This document shows, in pieces, positions 1 through 8,921 of a DNA stretch of 64,000 nt. The translations under genes and the position numbers were made by a program. The DNA is from Saccharomonospora xinjiangensis XJ-54. GTDB taxonomy: Bacteria > Actinomycetota > Actinomycetes > Mycobacteriales > Pseudonocardiaceae. The DNA is taken from positions 3,263,482 through 3,327,481 of the forward strand of contig NZ_JH636049.1 of the NCBI RefSeq assembly GCF_000258175.1, read 5' to 3'. The notes under the pieces are model-generated. The model was not told the DNA's origin. It was given only the letters and a program-made list of their open reading frames with translations, and did not search any database. The first letter of the stretch is position 1. Every line of letters starts with the position of its first letter.

Positions 1-1463
1 CGTGGCGACTCGCCGGTTTCACGGTCGCGCAGGCACTGGGCGCCACCGTGGTCGCCTTGATCGCCGGGTTCCCGCTGGCTTTCGTCCTCGCGAGAGTGCG
101 GCTCCCCGGGATCACCGTGGTGCGCACGCTCGTGCTGGTGCCCTTCGTCCTGCCCGCTGTCGTGGTCGGGCTGGCGTTCCGCGCGCTGTGGCCGGACGGC
201 GGCGTGCTCAGCATCATGGTCGCCAACGCCTTCTTCAACGTCGCCGTCGTGGCTCGCACCGTCGGTGGCCTCTGGGCTCACCTCGACCGGCGGGTCGAGG
301 ACGCGGCCCGATCACTCGGAGCATCCCGGTTCAGGGCGTTCCGCACCGTGACGTTGCCCGCGCTCCTCCCTGCGGTGTCGGCGTCGGCGGCCGTGGTGTT
401 CCTGTTCTGCGCCACGAGCTTCGGTGTGGTGCTGATGTTGGGAGGCAATCGCTACCGCACCTTGGAGACCGAGATCTACCTCCGCACGGTGGATCTGCTC
501 GATCTCCCCGGCGCGGCGGCGCTTTCACTGGTGCAACTCCTGGCCGTTGTCGCCTCGCTCGGCGTCGGCGCGGTGGCCCGCCGCCGCAACGAACACGCGG
601 CGCAGCTTCGTTCGGCGCGGCACTCGGCTCGCAGACCGGAGGGCGGCGAGTGGGCTGTGGTGGCAGTCTCGGCGCTGGTGCTCGGTCTGTTGCTGACCCC
701 GATCGTCGCGTTGCTTCTTCGCTCAGTGTCGGGACGGCAGGGCTGGACCCTCGACGGATACCGGGCACTGTCCGGAGCGGGGCAGGACGGCGCGTTGAAC
801 GTCACAGGATGGGATGCCGCGCTCAACTCGCTCCGCACGGCATCCGATGCCACGATGCTCGCCCTCGTGGTGGGGATAATCGCGGCGGTCACCGTCGTCG
901 TACTGCGCCGCTCACCGAGCAGGGGCGCCAGGACCGCGGGTGAGATCACCGACGCGGCCCTGATGCTGCCCCTCGGGGTGTCGGCGGTGACCGTCGGGTT
1001 CGGCTATCTGGTGACGCTCGGTGATCTGCCGTGGGATTTGCGGACCTCGCCGCTCCTGATCCCCTTCGCGCAGGCTCTGGTGATCATTCCTATGGTCGTT
1101 CGGCTCATCCTGCCGGTGCTGCGTTCGGTGGACGAACGCCTGCGTCAGGCAGCGGCGACGCTGGGCGCGAGCCCTGTGCGCGTGTGGCGGGAAGTGGATT
1201 TCCCGCTGGTGGCGCGGTCGTTGATCGCGGCAGCGGCGTTCGGGTACGTCGTGGCGCTCGGGGAGTTCGGCGCCACCAGTTTCCTGGCTCGCCCTGACAA
1301 GCCCACGCTGCCGGTCGCTGTCGCGGACCTCATCAACCGGCCGGGCGAGCTGAACCATTTGATGGCGTACGCGGGCTGCGTGCTGCTGATGGTGGTCACG
1401 GTGATCGTGGCGGCAGTGATCGAGAGCGTGCGTGCTCCGCATGCGCGGCTGGGAGAATTCTGA
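1..1463 (+). CDS. ABC importer double permease, ThiP/FbpB-like (5' end outside window)
   Basis: The reading frame is already open at base 3, so the N-terminus lies outside the window. The protein is an inner-membrane permease of the binding-protein-dependent type. Two cytoplasmic EAA-type loops are visible, one near residue 100 (AARSLGASRFRAFRTVTLPA) and one near residue 382 (AAATLGASPVRVWREVDFPL), so two permease halves are fused in one chain, as in thiamine (ThiP) and ferric iron (FbpB/SfuB) importers. The stop overlaps the ATPase start (TGATG), so the two are translationally coupled. The substrate cannot be told from this part; the binding protein should lie just upstream of the window. 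Confidence 0.88.
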   Translation, partial: WRLAGFTVAQALGATVVALIAGFPLAFVLARVRLPGITVVRTLVLVPFVLPAVVVGLAFRALWPDGGVLSIMVANAFFNVAVVARTVGGLWAHLDRRVEDAARSLGASRFRAFRTVTLPALLPAVSASAAVVFLFCATSFGVVLMLGGNRYRTLETEIYLRTVDLLDLPGAAALSLVQLLAVVASLGVGAVARRRNEHAAQLRSARHSARRPEGGEWAVVAVSALVLGLLLTPIVALLLRSVSGRQGWTLDGYRALSGAGQDGALNVTGWDAALNSLRTASDATMLALVVGIIAAVTVVVLRRSPSRGARTAGEITDAALMLPLGVSAVTVGFGYLVTLGDLPWDLRTSPLLIPFAQALVIIPMVVRLILPVLRSVDERLRQAAATLGASPVRVWREVDFPLVARSLIAAAAFGYVVALGEFGATSFLARPDKPTLPVAVADLINRPGELNHLMAYAGCVLLMVVTVIVAAVIESVRAPHARLGEF

Positions 1464-2509
1464 TGTTGACCGTCTCCGGTGTGTCCGTCCGTTACGGCGA
1501 CGTGGTCGCGGTTCGTGATGCCGAACTCGAGATCGCCGATGGTGAGGTTCTCGCGTTGCTCGGGCCATCGGGGTCGGGCAAATCGACTCTGCTGCGTACG
1601 ATCGCGGGTCTGGAACCTGCCGCGGGCGGCCGGGTGTGCTGGGATGGTGACGATCTCGCCGGGGTGCCTGTCCACCGCCGCAACTTCGGGCTGGTTTTCC
1701 AGGACGGTCAGCTTTTCCCGCATCGGGATGTGGCAGGCAATATCGCATTCGGTCTGCGCATGCGTGGCATGGATCGTGTGGCCAGGCAGGAGCGGGTGCG
1801 CACACTGCTCGATCTGGTCGGCCTCAGTGGATACGAGCGCCGCAAGATCACGGAACTCTCCGGAGGGGAGGCACAGCGGGTCGCACTGGCTCGGGCACTC
1901 GCTCCGCAGCCCCGGTTGCTGTTGCTCGACGAACCGCTGTCCGGACTCGACGCGGAGTTGCGCGAACAGCTCGCGATCGAGGTGACCGAACTGCTGCGAC
2001 GCACCAAAACCACAACGCTTCTCGTCACGCACGACCAGGAAGAGGCGTTCACACTGGCCGACCGGATCGCGGTGCTCGACAACGGCGTGATCCGGCAGGT
2101 GGGCGATGTGCTCGACGTGTGGCGCAGGCCGGTGGACGAACGGATCGCCCGGTTTCTCGGCGTGACCACGTTCCTGCACGGACGGGCCGACCACGGTCGG
2201 TTGCGGTGCGTGTTGGGTGAGGTTTCACTCCCCTGGTGTGGCACCGGCGATGTGCTGATCGGGCTGCGGCCCAATGCTGTGCGGGCAGAGGAACTCGACC
2301 GGGCCTCCGAAGCCGCGCCACCGTCCGGTTCGCTGCGGGGCGAAGTGCTCGCTCGGGTACACCGCCGTGATCACGTTCGGCTCGTGGTGAAACCTGACGG
2401 CGATCTCTCCGAGGTGGCCGCGGTCGCGGCGATGACCAGCAGGGCGGTAGCCGGTGATCGGGTTGTCCTCACCCTGGACGCGGACGGCATTGCCACGGTG
2501 GGGCTGTGA
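1463..2509 (+). CDS. ABC importer ATP-binding protein (thiamine/iron type)
   Basis: Cytoplasmic ATPase that energises the preceding permease. Walker A GPSGSGKST lies at residues 34-42, the Q-loop is in LVFQDGQLFPH, the signature LSGGEAQR is near residue 132, Walker B plus D-loop is LLLLDEPLSGLD, and the switch histidine is in VTHDQEEA. About 110 residues after the nucleotide-binding domain resemble the C-terminal TOBE-like regulatory extension of the CUT1/iron/thiamine ATPases. The ATG shares one base with the permease TGA. It could be ThiQ-like or FbpC-like; the sequence does not decide. A hairpin at the stop codon ends the operon. Confidence 0.9.
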   Translation: MLTVSGVSVRYGDVVAVRDAELEIADGEVLALLGPSGSGKSTLLRTIAGLEPAAGGRVCWDGDDLAGVPVHRRNFGLVFQDGQLFPHRDVAGNIAFGLRMRGMDRVARQERVRTLLDLVGLSGYERRKITELSGGEAQRVALARALAPQPRLLLLDEPLSGLDAELREQLAIEVTELLRRTKTTTLLVTHDQEEAFTLADRIAVLDNGVIRQVGDVLDVWRRPVDERIARFLGVTTFLHGRADHGRLRCVLGEVSLPWCGTGDVLIGLRPNAVRAEELDRASEAAPPSGSLRGEVLARVHRRDHVRLVVKPDGDLSEVAAVAAMTSRAVAGDRVVLTLDADGIATVGL

Positions 2510-2547
2510 CGAGGAGACGCTCAGAGGGCCGTCACCTCGTCACAGCC
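2502..2547 (+). terminator. Hairpin at the end of the ABC importer operon
   Basis: GGCTGTGACGAGG at 2502-2514 pairs perfectly with CCTCGTCACAGCC at 2535-2547 (13 bp, 20-nt loop). The left arm includes the TGA of the ATPase gene. There is no T-tract, as is common for actinobacterial terminators. The next gene is convergent, so it may work both ways. Confidence 0.65.
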
Positions 2548-2592
2548 GGAGTACCGCGAGCTTGCGACACAACGCTCGTATAGCCGTGCCCC

Positions 2593-3507
2593 TCAGCTGT
2601 CCTTGGTGAGCATTCGGGCTGTCGCGAGTGACAGCGCGATCACGATGTAGCAGCCCGCGCGGACGATGCCTTCGCCGAGCGCATCCAGTGGGATCGGGTC
2701 TCGCAGGACGTCCACCACGGATTCCCACGACGTGTTGAGCAGGAACGGATGGAGCCACGACAGCGCTTCGAGCGCGCTGAGTATGGAGAAGAGCAGCACC
2801 CCGCCGACGACCGACACCAGTACAACGATGGGATGCTCGGTGACGGTGGAGACTGCCAGCGCCACGGCTCCCACCGCCCATAGCTGCACCGCAACCCATG
2901 CCGAGGCGAGTAACACTCGCCAGACGGCACCCGGCAAGGACTCCGTCGTGCCCGAGAAGGTGAACAAGGCATCGGTGCCATTGAAAACCAGCCCGGTGAC
3001 GATGCCGCTCACCGCCATGAGCACGGCCGCCGTGGACGTGAGCATCGCGACGCCGACGGCCTTGACCAACAACACCCGCCCTCGTCCGACAGGTGCCAGC
3101 AGCAAGCCACGCAGAGTTCCACTCGCCTGCTCACCCGCTATGGCGTCGGCACCCGACATCGCCGCCACGAGTGGCAACATCAAAGTGAGCGACACGACCA
3201 ACGCGGCGACCGGCAACACCAGCGCGTTGCCGGCTGCCGTGGTCAGCAGCGCGACGTTCCGGCCCTCACCGTCAGGTCCACCTGTCGGCTTCTCGATGAC
3301 CGCCAGTGCGATTCCCATGATCACCGGGATCGCCGCGAGGATGCCGAGAAGGACGAGATTCCGGGGCCTGCGGTAGATCAGGGAGAGTTCTGAGCGGAGC
3401 AGTCTGCCCACCGGCACGCGATCGCGTGCAACGGGTTCGGCAGTCCACAGTGGCCCCTCGACGTTCGTGGTGGACGCATCGGGCTGTGGTCGGTCGAATT
3501 CGGTCAC
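2593..3507 (-). CDS. ABC-2 type transporter permease
   Basis: Integral membrane half of an ABC-2 exporter, 304 residues. After a soluble N-terminus of about 45 residues the chain has roughly six hydrophobic segments, the first after RRPRNLVLLGI and the last just before the C-terminus, with the family's AGEQASGTLRGLLLAPVGRGR stretch between segments 2 and 3. The open frame runs far upstream, but that part is antisense-like shadow; the GTG at 3507 overlaps the ATPase TGA by 4 bp (GTGA), which fixes the start. It is the last gene of the LolA-like/ATPase/permease operon. Substrate unknown; the exported LolA-like partner suggests an envelope lipid, lipoprotein or antibiotic-type molecule. Confidence 0.85.
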   Translation of the reverse strand: MTEFDRPQPDASTTNVEGPLWTAEPVARDRVPVGRLLRSELSLIYRRPRNLVLLGILAAIPVIMGIALAVIEKPTGGPDGEGRNVALLTTAAGNALVLPVAALVVSLTLMLPLVAAMSGADAIAGEQASGTLRGLLLAPVGRGRVLLVKAVGVAMLTSTAAVLMAVSGIVTGLVFNGTDALFTFSGTTESLPGAVWRVLLASAWVAVQLWAVGAVALAVSTVTEHPIVVLVSVVGGVLLFSILSALEALSWLHPFLLNTSWESVVDVLRDPIPLDALGEGIVRAGCYIVIALSLATARMLTKDS

Positions 3508-4499
3508 GGTCGCTCCTCCGGATCTGCTCCCTGGGTCAGCCGGGCGAACAGGTCCTCGAGGCCGGTTCTGTCCTTGTGGACCTCGTAGACGGCAACGTCG
3601 GCGCGCACGAGTGTCGCGACCACCTCGGGCGGGGTCGTGGTCGTCACATCCACGCGCACCCCGCCTGGCGCGGGCCGAGCGACGATCCGGGCCTGCCGCA
3701 GAGCTTTCAGCGCCTTCTCGGAGTCGGGTGTGGACACGATGACGGCAGGGGTACCCGAGTCGAGCAGCTCGGCGAGTTCTCCTTGCGCGACCACGGTGCC
3801 GTGATTGAGCACGGCAACATGGGTGCACGTGGCCTCGACCTCGGCGAGCAGGTGAGACGACACCAGCACGGTGACGCCTGCGGCGTGCAGCTCGGCGATC
3901 AACGCTCGTACGTCGCGAGTTCCTGCCGGATCGAGGCCGTTCGTGGGTTCGTCGAGCACGACGAGCTTGCGGGGTGCCAGTAGCGCACCAGCCAGTCCCA
4001 GTCGCTGCTTCATACCGAGCGAGTAGCCGCGATAGCGCCGACCGGCCGCACCAGACAGACCGACCCGTTCCAGAGCTGTCTCGACGGCACGGGGAATGTC
4101 CTGCCTGGCCAGGCGTGGCTCGGCAGCGGCAAGACGCAGCAGGTTGTCGCGTCCTGAGAGGAACGAATGGAACCCGGGACCCTCCACGAGTGCTCCGACG
4201 TCCGGAAGTGCTTTCCCGGCATGCTCTGGGACGGCGTGGCCCAGCACGGTCGCGATACCTTCCGTCGGCCTGCTGAGCCCCAGCAGCATGCGGATCGTTG
4301 TGGTTTTTCCGGAACCGTTGGGGCCCAGCATTCCCAGCACCGCACCCTCGGGGATGTCGAGATCGACGTGCTCGACCGCCACCGTCCGCCCGTAGACCTT
4401 GCGAAGGCCCCGGGCGGACGCGGCGATCGCCCCTGTCGGAGGAGGGGACGCTTCCGGCCCGTCGTCGAAAGCGCCCACCCTGCCATCGAGCGTTGTCAC
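3504..4499 (-). CDS. ABC-2 transporter ATP-binding protein
   Basis: Cytoplasmic ATPase of the CcmA/drug-exporter class, 331 residues. Walker A is GPNGSGKTTTIRMLLGL near residue 58, the signature is the degenerate YSLGMKQRLGLAGAL typical of this class, Walker B is KLVVLDEPTNGLDP, and the H-loop is in VLVSSHLLAEVE. The last 100 residues form the DUF4162-like regulatory tail. GTG start at 4499 overlaps the stop of the upstream LolA-like gene by 4 bp and its own stop overlaps the permease start by 4 bp, so the three genes are one tightly coupled operon. Confidence 0.9.
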   Translation of the reverse strand: MTTLDGRVGAFDDGPEASPPPTGAIAASARGLRKVYGRTVAVEHVDLDIPEGAVLGMLGPNGSGKTTTIRMLLGLSRPTEGIATVLGHAVPEHAGKALPDVGALVEGPGFHSFLSGRDNLLRLAAAEPRLARQDIPRAVETALERVGLSGAAGRRYRGYSLGMKQRLGLAGALLAPRKLVVLDEPTNGLDPAGTRDVRALIAELHAAGVTVLVSSHLLAEVEATCTHVAVLNHGTVVAQGELAELLDSGTPAVIVSTPDSEKALKALRQARIVARPAPGGVRVDVTTTTPPEVVATLVRADVAVYEVHKDRTGLEDLFARLTQGADPEERP

Positions 4500-5548
4500 C
4501 TACCGCTCCTGGAAAGCGCATCGCTCAGGACCTTCTCGGGCACAGCGCCCACAGCGATCCTTCCGTCGTCGGTGAGGAGGGCGGTGACAGCCCGGGTTTT
4601 GACGAGGTAGCCCTCGCCGTATTCGCCGTTCACCCTCGTGCCGATACGGGAAAGCAAGTCGTGTGTCCTGGCGTCGGCCAGCTCGCTTCTGGTGTCGGCG
4701 GTCACCCGCGCCACCATGACACTGTCCCACCCTTCACCGACGACGTGAGCGTCGTCGAAAGGCTTCTCCCCGCGATTGCGCGCTCGCGGTTCGATGTCGG
4801 CCACTTCTGCGCCCGCAGGTGGAGTGAAGCTGAACAGGTCAGGGGCCTGCCCGCCGAAATCGATCTCGGTGAAGCCCAGGGAGACCACGGGTTCCGCAGT
4901 GCCGTGGGTGAACACCGATACTCGTAGCGGCAGCCGGTTCTCGGCGTCCACGGCGATGCGAGCCTCCCGGAGCAGCGTCTTCTCGGTGGGCTTCGGGGTG
5001 AGCACGAGTTCGTAAGCGGCACGCCCCGCGACTGTTGCCGTGCCGTCCACGGACACCGTGCTGGCCTTGCCCGCGAACTCGACCAGCCGTTTGGCCATGG
5101 TGGCGGGGTCGGAGGGGACAGCTCCGTGTGGGCTTTCCATGTCCGCATGGTCAGGCAGACTCAGGCGGGTGGCGATGTTTTCCTCGGAGTCGTAGCTCCA
5201 GACCTGCGTGCCGTCGCTGACGACCGTGTACTCACCTCCGTGGAGTTCGAGCGCGAGCCGGGCGCGACCTTCGCCGTCGAAATACACCCGTCCCGACTCG
5301 GCTGTGACGGCTGACATCCCGTCGATCTTCGGCAGACCGAGCTCGTTGTCCACGGTGATCGACCCGGACAGGGCAGGGGCGTCGGACCGAAGCACCGACT
5401 CGACCAGAGCCAGCGGTTCCACGGCGGGGAGTTCGGGTGCCTCTCCCGCACCGGCCGGCACGGCCAGTACCCCGAGCCCGGCAGCTCCCAGTGCCGTGCC
5501 TGACACGGCGATGACAGCTGCTCTTCTTCTCGGATTGACGGGTTTCAC
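4496..5548 (-). CDS. Exported LolA-like (outer membrane lipoprotein carrier fold) protein
   Basis: Predicted secreted or periplasm-side protein, 350 residues. An Arg-rich N-terminus (NPRRRAAVIAVSGTALG) leads into a hydrophobic stretch ending around PAGAGEA, a plausible signal peptide; no lipobox Cys is seen. The mature part has features of the LolA/LppX/DUF2092 fold: repeated beta segments, GRVYFDGEGRARLALEL and QVWSYDSEENIATRLSL. GTG start at 5548 is preceded by GAGGAG six bases upstream. It heads the operon with the ABC-2 exporter and is divergent from the response regulator at 5.7 kb. Role inferred: sensing or handling a lipid-like substrate with the exporter. The fold call is by pattern only. 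Confidence 0.75.
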   Translation of the reverse strand: MKPVNPRRRAAVIAVSGTALGAAGLGVLAVPAGAGEAPELPAVEPLALVESVLRSDAPALSGSITVDNELGLPKIDGMSAVTAESGRVYFDGEGRARLALELHGGEYTVVSDGTQVWSYDSEENIATRLSLPDHADMESPHGAVPSDPATMAKRLVEFAGKASTVSVDGTATVAGRAAYELVLTPKPTEKTLLREARIAVDAENRLPLRVSVFTHGTAEPVVSLGFTEIDFGGQAPDLFSFTPPAGAEVADIEPRARNRGEKPFDDAHVVGEGWDSVMVARVTADTRSELADARTHDLLSRIGTRVNGEYGEGYLVKTRAVTALLTDDGRIAVGAVPEKVLSDALSRSGR

Positions 5549-5610
5549 GTCGTCTCCTCACATCCGGATCCAGTGTGCCCTCAGCGGCAACTCCCACACT
5601 CGCCCATCTC

Positions 5611-5659
5611 CGCTGAGATCGCGCTGAGAGCCGCAGCGACGCTGAGACAACACTGAGAA
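5611..5659. promoter_or_regulatory. Phased direct repeats between divergent operons (candidate response-regulator boxes)
   Basis: CTGAGA occurs four times: 5613-5618, 5624-5629, 5642-5647 and 5653-5658. The first three carry CGCTGAGA and the fourth CACTGAGA. Spacing is 11, 18 and 11 bp, so there are two pairs, each with the 11-bp period expected of OmpR/PhoB-class regulators that bind head-to-tail direct repeats on one DNA face. The block sits between the LolA-like operon (start 5548, minus) and the response regulator gene (start 5699, plus), so one operator could control both. Confidence 0.6.
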
Positions 5660-5698
5660 CCCGTGCCGGAAACCACGCCGAACCGGCATCCTGTGCAT

Positions 5699-6406
5699 GT
5701 GAGACCTCGGGTTTTGGTTGTCGATGACGAAGCTGGGATGCGCAAGGCCCTGCAACGCGGACTGACGGCCGAAGGGATGGACGTCGTCCTGGCAGCAGAA
5801 GGGCCGACGGCGTTGCGGCTGGCGCGGACCCGGTCGTTCGACGTGCTTCTGCTGGACATCATGCTTCCTGGACTGTCCGGCTACCGAGTGCTCCAACAGC
5901 TTCGCGCGGAGGGAGTCGGCACACCGGTGCTGCTCGTTTCCGCCAAGGACGGCGAGATCGACCAGGCGGACGGCCTCGACCTGGGAGCCGACGGCTACGT
6001 GGTGAAACCGTTCTCCTTCGTCGTACTGGTCGCTCAGATCAAGGCTGTGCTGCGCAGGGCGTCGAAAGGGCACCGCGGTCCTCTGCGGATCGGAGCGCTC
6101 ACCATCGACAGAGCGAAGCGCGAGGTGCGCTGGCACGACCAGCCGGTGCCGCTGTCGCCGAGGGAGTTCGCCCTTCTGGACACTCTCGCGGGACGCGTGG
6201 GCACGGTGGTGCCGAAGGAGGACCTTCTGAGGGAGGTCTGGGGCGACGAGCAGGCTGCCACGCGCAACGTGGTCGAGGTCTATGTCGGGTACGTGCGGCG
6301 CAAGCTCGAGGCCGCGGGAGCGAACGCGTTCGTCAGGACGGTGCGCGGGCACGGCTACGTCGTGTCGGAGCCGGAAGCCGAACCCGTGGTCCCCGTGCGG
6401 ACGTGA
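5699..6406 (+). CDS. OmpR/PhoB-family two-component response regulator
   Basis: DNA-binding response regulator, 235 residues. The receiver domain (about 1-115) has the acidic pair VVDDE, phospho-acceptor Asp53 in LLLDIMLPG, the Thr/Ser switch in VLLVSAKD and the Lys in YVVKPFSF. The C-terminal winged helix (about 135-230) contains [13 protein letters not shown] and ends with [11 protein letters not shown], as usual. GTG 5699 gives the family's normal N-terminus; GTG 5663 is a longer alternative that would begin right after the direct repeats. No clear Shine-Dalgarno precedes either, so a leaderless message is possible. It overlaps its kinase by 4 bp and probably autoregulates through the repeats upstream. 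Confidence 0.88.
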   Translation: MRPRVLVVDDEAGMRKALQRGLTAEGMDVVLAAEGPTALRLARTRSFDVLLLDIMLPGLSGYRVLQQLRAEGVGTPVLLVSAKDGEIDQADGLDLGADGYVVKPFSFVVLVAQIKAVLRRASKGHRGPLRIGALTIDRAKREVRWHDQPVPLSPREFALLDTLAGRVGTVVPKEDLLREVWGDEQAATRNVVEVYVGYVRRKLEAAGANAFVRTVRGHGYVVSEPEAEPVVPVRT

Positions 6407-7764
6407 ACAGGGCTTCTCACCGGTGGTGGGGTCGCCGTGGCCTCCGGTTCCGGATCACGTTGATCGTCACGGCCGTGGCTCTGGTGCCGCTGTTCGGGCT
6501 CGCGCTCCTCGCGGGCCGGACGCTCGGTCCGCTACTGGTGGATTCGGTTGACGGCGAGCTCGATGCCGTGCTGACAGCGGCGAACGCCGCTGTCACCGCA
6601 GGCAGGACACCGCACGAGGTACCGGGCATCGACGTGCGGGTGCTCGACACGGCAGGCGCTCCGATCGACGGGAGGAAACGGCCCCGGCTCGGCAGCGAGG
6701 ACGTCGCAGACCTGAAGGCGGGGTTGCCTGTCAGCGTCGAGAGTGACGCCGGGGGAGCTGACGTTGTTCAGCCGTGGCGCTGGCTCGGTTCCGTGGTCAC
6801 GGCTCCGGACGGCGCCCAGCGCCTCGTCGCGGTGGGCGCGCCGCTCGTGGGTGTCGCGGACACGGTGGAGGACGGAGCGCGCTGGTTGCTGGTCGCCGCC
6901 GGGGTCGGAGCCTTGATCGCCACGGTCGCCACGTGGGCCGGTGTGCGAGCGGCACTGCGTCCGGTGACCCGCATGCGAGGTGCCGCGCGGCACCTGCCTC
7001 AGGGCGCGCGGCTTCCATTGCCTGCTGCTGACGACGAGCTGCGCGCGCTGGCCGCCGATTTCAACGCCTTGCTCGCCCGCCAGGAGGAGGCCGTGGAGCG
7101 GCTCCGCCGGTTCACGGGAGACGCGGCGCACGAGCTGCGCTCGCCGGTGGCGACGATCCGTGTGCAGGCCGAGGTGGCGGTCACGAACCCTGATCCGGAG
7201 CTGGCTCATGAGACGCTGCGTGACATTCTCGACGAGGCGGAGCGCCTCACAGCATTGCTGGACAACCTGCTCGCACTCGCCCGCGCGGATGCCGGTGAAC
7301 TACCTGGAGCGGAGCCGGTGGAGGTCACCACGATCGTCAGGGATGTCGTCGCAAGGGCGAGCCCTGGCGGGCCTCAGCTCCCTCGGGTGCGCATCAGCGC
7401 CGTGGCGAGGCAGGCCTGGGCTTCCGCCACCCATGCGGAGGTGGAACTCGTGCTGGACAACCTCCTGCGCAACGCGTGCGCCCACGCTGCGAGCGAGGTG
7501 GTGGTTTCCGTGCCTGCGTCGCGGTCGTTCGTGCGGGTGGTGGTGGACGACGACGGCCCAGGGGTTCCGGTCGAACACCGGTCGCGGGTCTTCGACAGGT
7601 TCTACCGTGTCGCCGACGACCGCGCGCGCACCTCGGGCGGTACAGGGCTCGGCCTGGCGATGGTGGCCGAGCTGGTGCGAAGGAGAGGCGGGCAGGTGGC
7701 TGTGGGGGAGTCGCCGGACGGAGGCGCGAGGTTCGAGGTGTCGTGGCGTCGCCACGCGGGGTAG
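6403..7764 (+). CDS. Sensor histidine kinase, partner of the 5.7-kb response regulator
   Basis: Membrane-bound kinase, 453 residues. Two transmembrane segments (about 15-45 and 160-185) bracket an extracytoplasmic sensor of roughly 120 residues; a HAMP linker follows ([20 protein letters not shown]). The phosphorylated His243 is in the H-box DAAHELRSP; the N-box is [12 protein letters not shown]1 is DDDGPGVP, the F-box is VFDRFYR and G2 is GGTGLGLAM. The GTG start overlaps the regulator stop (GTGA). The modest sensor domain and divergent LolA-like/ABC operon suggest envelope-stress or antimicrobial sensing; the ligand is unknown. Confidence 0.9.
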   Translation: MNRASHRWWGRRGLRFRITLIVTAVALVPLFGLALLAGRTLGPLLVDSVDGELDAVLTAANAAVTAGRTPHEVPGIDVRVLDTAGAPIDGRKRPRLGSEDVADLKAGLPVSVESDAGGADVVQPWRWLGSVVTAPDGAQRLVAVGAPLVGVADTVEDGARWLLVAAGVGALIATVATWAGVRAALRPVTRMRGAARHLPQGARLPLPAADDELRALAADFNALLARQEEAVERLRRFTGDAAHELRSPVATIRVQAEVAVTNPDPELAHETLRDILDEAERLTALLDNLLALARADAGELPGAEPVEVTTIVRDVVARASPGGPQLPRVRISAVARQAWASATHAEVELVLDNLLRNACAHAASEVVVSVPASRSFVRVVVDDDGPGVPVEHRSRVFDRFYRVADDRARTSGGTGLGLAMVAELVRRRGGQVAVGESPDGGARFEVSWRRHAG

Positions 7765-7767
7765 GTT

Positions 7768-8193
7768 GTGCTGCTCGTGACCACAGACGACAAAGCCGAT
7801 CGGACGGTTGCCACCGTCGTCGTCGGCGCGGCCGTGGTGCGCGACGGCCGCCTGCTCGCTCAACAGCGAGCCTTCCCGCCCGAGGCCGCAGGGCTGTGGG
7901 AGCTTCCGGGCGGCCGGGTCGAGGCGGGGGAGCCCGACGTCGAGGCCGTGCGGCGCGAATGCCTTGAGGAGCTGGGTGTCGCCGTCGTCGTGGGCGACCG
8001 GATCGGCGACGACGTCGCCCTCCCCAACGGCATGGTGTTGCGGGTCTACGCCGCGACCCTGCGGGAGCCATGGGCCGAACCACGGGCCGTGGAGCATCGG
8101 GCGCTGCGCTGGTTGACGGCCACAGGGGTGGCGGAGCTGGACTGGCTGCCCGCAGACCGACTGCTCGTACCGGCCCTGCTCGCTCTCCTGTGA
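7768..8193 (+). CDS. Nudix hydrolase, MutT type
   Basis: Small cytoplasmic pyrophosphohydrolase, 141 residues. The complete Nudix box runs from GGRVEAGEPD to RRECLEELGV, with the RE-x-x-EE-x-G metal-binding core at about residues 70-77, after the usual LWELPGG strand. The fold and length fit MutT-like (d)NTP sanitising enzymes such as 8-oxo-dGTPase, but the specificity cannot be read from the sequence. It starts 3 bp after the kinase stop and is probably cotranscribed with it. GTG 7768 and GTG 7777 are both possible starts. Confidence 0.85.
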   Translation: MLLVTTDDKADRTVATVVVGAAVVRDGRLLAQQRAFPPEAAGLWELPGGRVEAGEPDVEAVRRECLEELGVAVVVGDRIGDDVALPNGMVLRVYAATLREPWAEPRAVEHRALRWLTATGVAELDWLPADRLLVPALLALL

Positions 8194-8248
8194 TCGGCTT
8201 CCGGCGCCGAATCCTGTGACGTACGCCTCGCGGTCCTACGGTGGAGGT

Positions 8249-8548
8249 ATGTACGTCGTTCTGCTGACCTACACGGCACCGCTACCCGAGATCGACTATG
8301 CGCTTCCCGACCACGCCGAATGGCTCGCCAGGCAGTTCGAGCTGGGGCGTCTGCTCGCGTCGGGGCGCAGGGCGGATCACAGAGGGGAGGTGTTGCTGAG
8401 CCGGCCGATGTCGCTGGGCACACTCGAAGCCGCACTGGCCGGTGATCCGTTGTTGCTCCGGCATCTCGCGCATCACGAGGTGATCGAGTTCTCGGCCACG
8501 CGCACCGGCCCCGAACTGCGTGCGATCAACGAGGCACTGGCAGGCTGA
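8249..8548 (+). CDS. YciI-family protein
   Basis: Small cytoplasmic protein of 99 residues with the dimeric alpha-beta barrel (ferredoxin-like) YciI pattern: N-terminal strand MYVVLLTYTAPLPEID, the conserved HAEWLARQFELGRLLASGRR helix-strand, and the acidic GDPLLLRHLAHHEVIEF segment. The ATG at 8249 has GGTGGAGG just before it and is preferred over GTG 8216. Family members have a conserved His-Asp pair and a presumed hydrolase or dehydratase activity, mostly unproven. It stands alone between the Nudix gene and the small Lys-rich gene. Confidence 0.8.
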   Translation: MYVVLLTYTAPLPEIDYALPDHAEWLARQFELGRLLASGRRADHRGEVLLSRPMSLGTLEAALAGDPLLLRHLAHHEVIEFSATRTGPELRAINEALAG

Positions 8549-8580
8549 ACGCCCTGGGACGGTCGGCCTCCCGCACGGGG

Positions 8581-8772
8581 TCAGGCCGCCTTTCGCGCTG
8601 CCTTCTCGATCTTCTTCTGCGCCTTCTTCTGTGCCTTCTTCAGCGCTCGCACGGGGCATTTGTCGCACCGCGGTTTCGACTTGCAGCACTTCTTCTTGAC
8701 CTTGCCCGCCTTCATGAGCTCGCGGACAACTGCCTTGGGGTCGTCCAGGGAGTGCTTGCCTTTCTTGCCCAC
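8581..8772 (-). CDS. Small Lys/Cys-rich conserved actinobacterial protein
   Basis: Protein of 63 residues, very basic (about 20 Lys and 4 Arg). A Cys cluster CCKSKPRCDKCPVR at residues 29-42 could bind zinc or an iron-sulfur cluster; the C-terminal third is a Lys/Ala helix of repeated KKAQKK-type units. I recall similar short proteins in many actinomycetes but no function. The gene is divergent from typA, with 149 bp between the two starts. Codon usage (Lys AAG throughout) fits a real gene. Possible RNA or DNA binder; this is only a guess from charge. Confidence 0.65.
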   Translation of the reverse strand: MGKKGKHSLDDPKAVVRELMKAGKVKKKCCKSKPRCDKCPVRALKKAQKKAQKKIEKAARKAA

Positions 8773-8921
8773 AGCACGAGGCTAGGTGTGTCGCTCTCCA
8801 CGCGCAGATGATCGGGGGACACGGTTGGGCTGCGACTACGGCGACTATGCTGGTCGCCAGACCACGCCAGGCGCCGTGTCCGTTGGTCAACCATCATTCT
8901 TCTTCATCAGGGAGCTTTCGC

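Noticed and set aside
5611..5659. TPP riboswitch suggested by CTGAGA
   Set aside because: The motif recurs four times in phase and no other thi-box elements or thiamine genes are adjacent.
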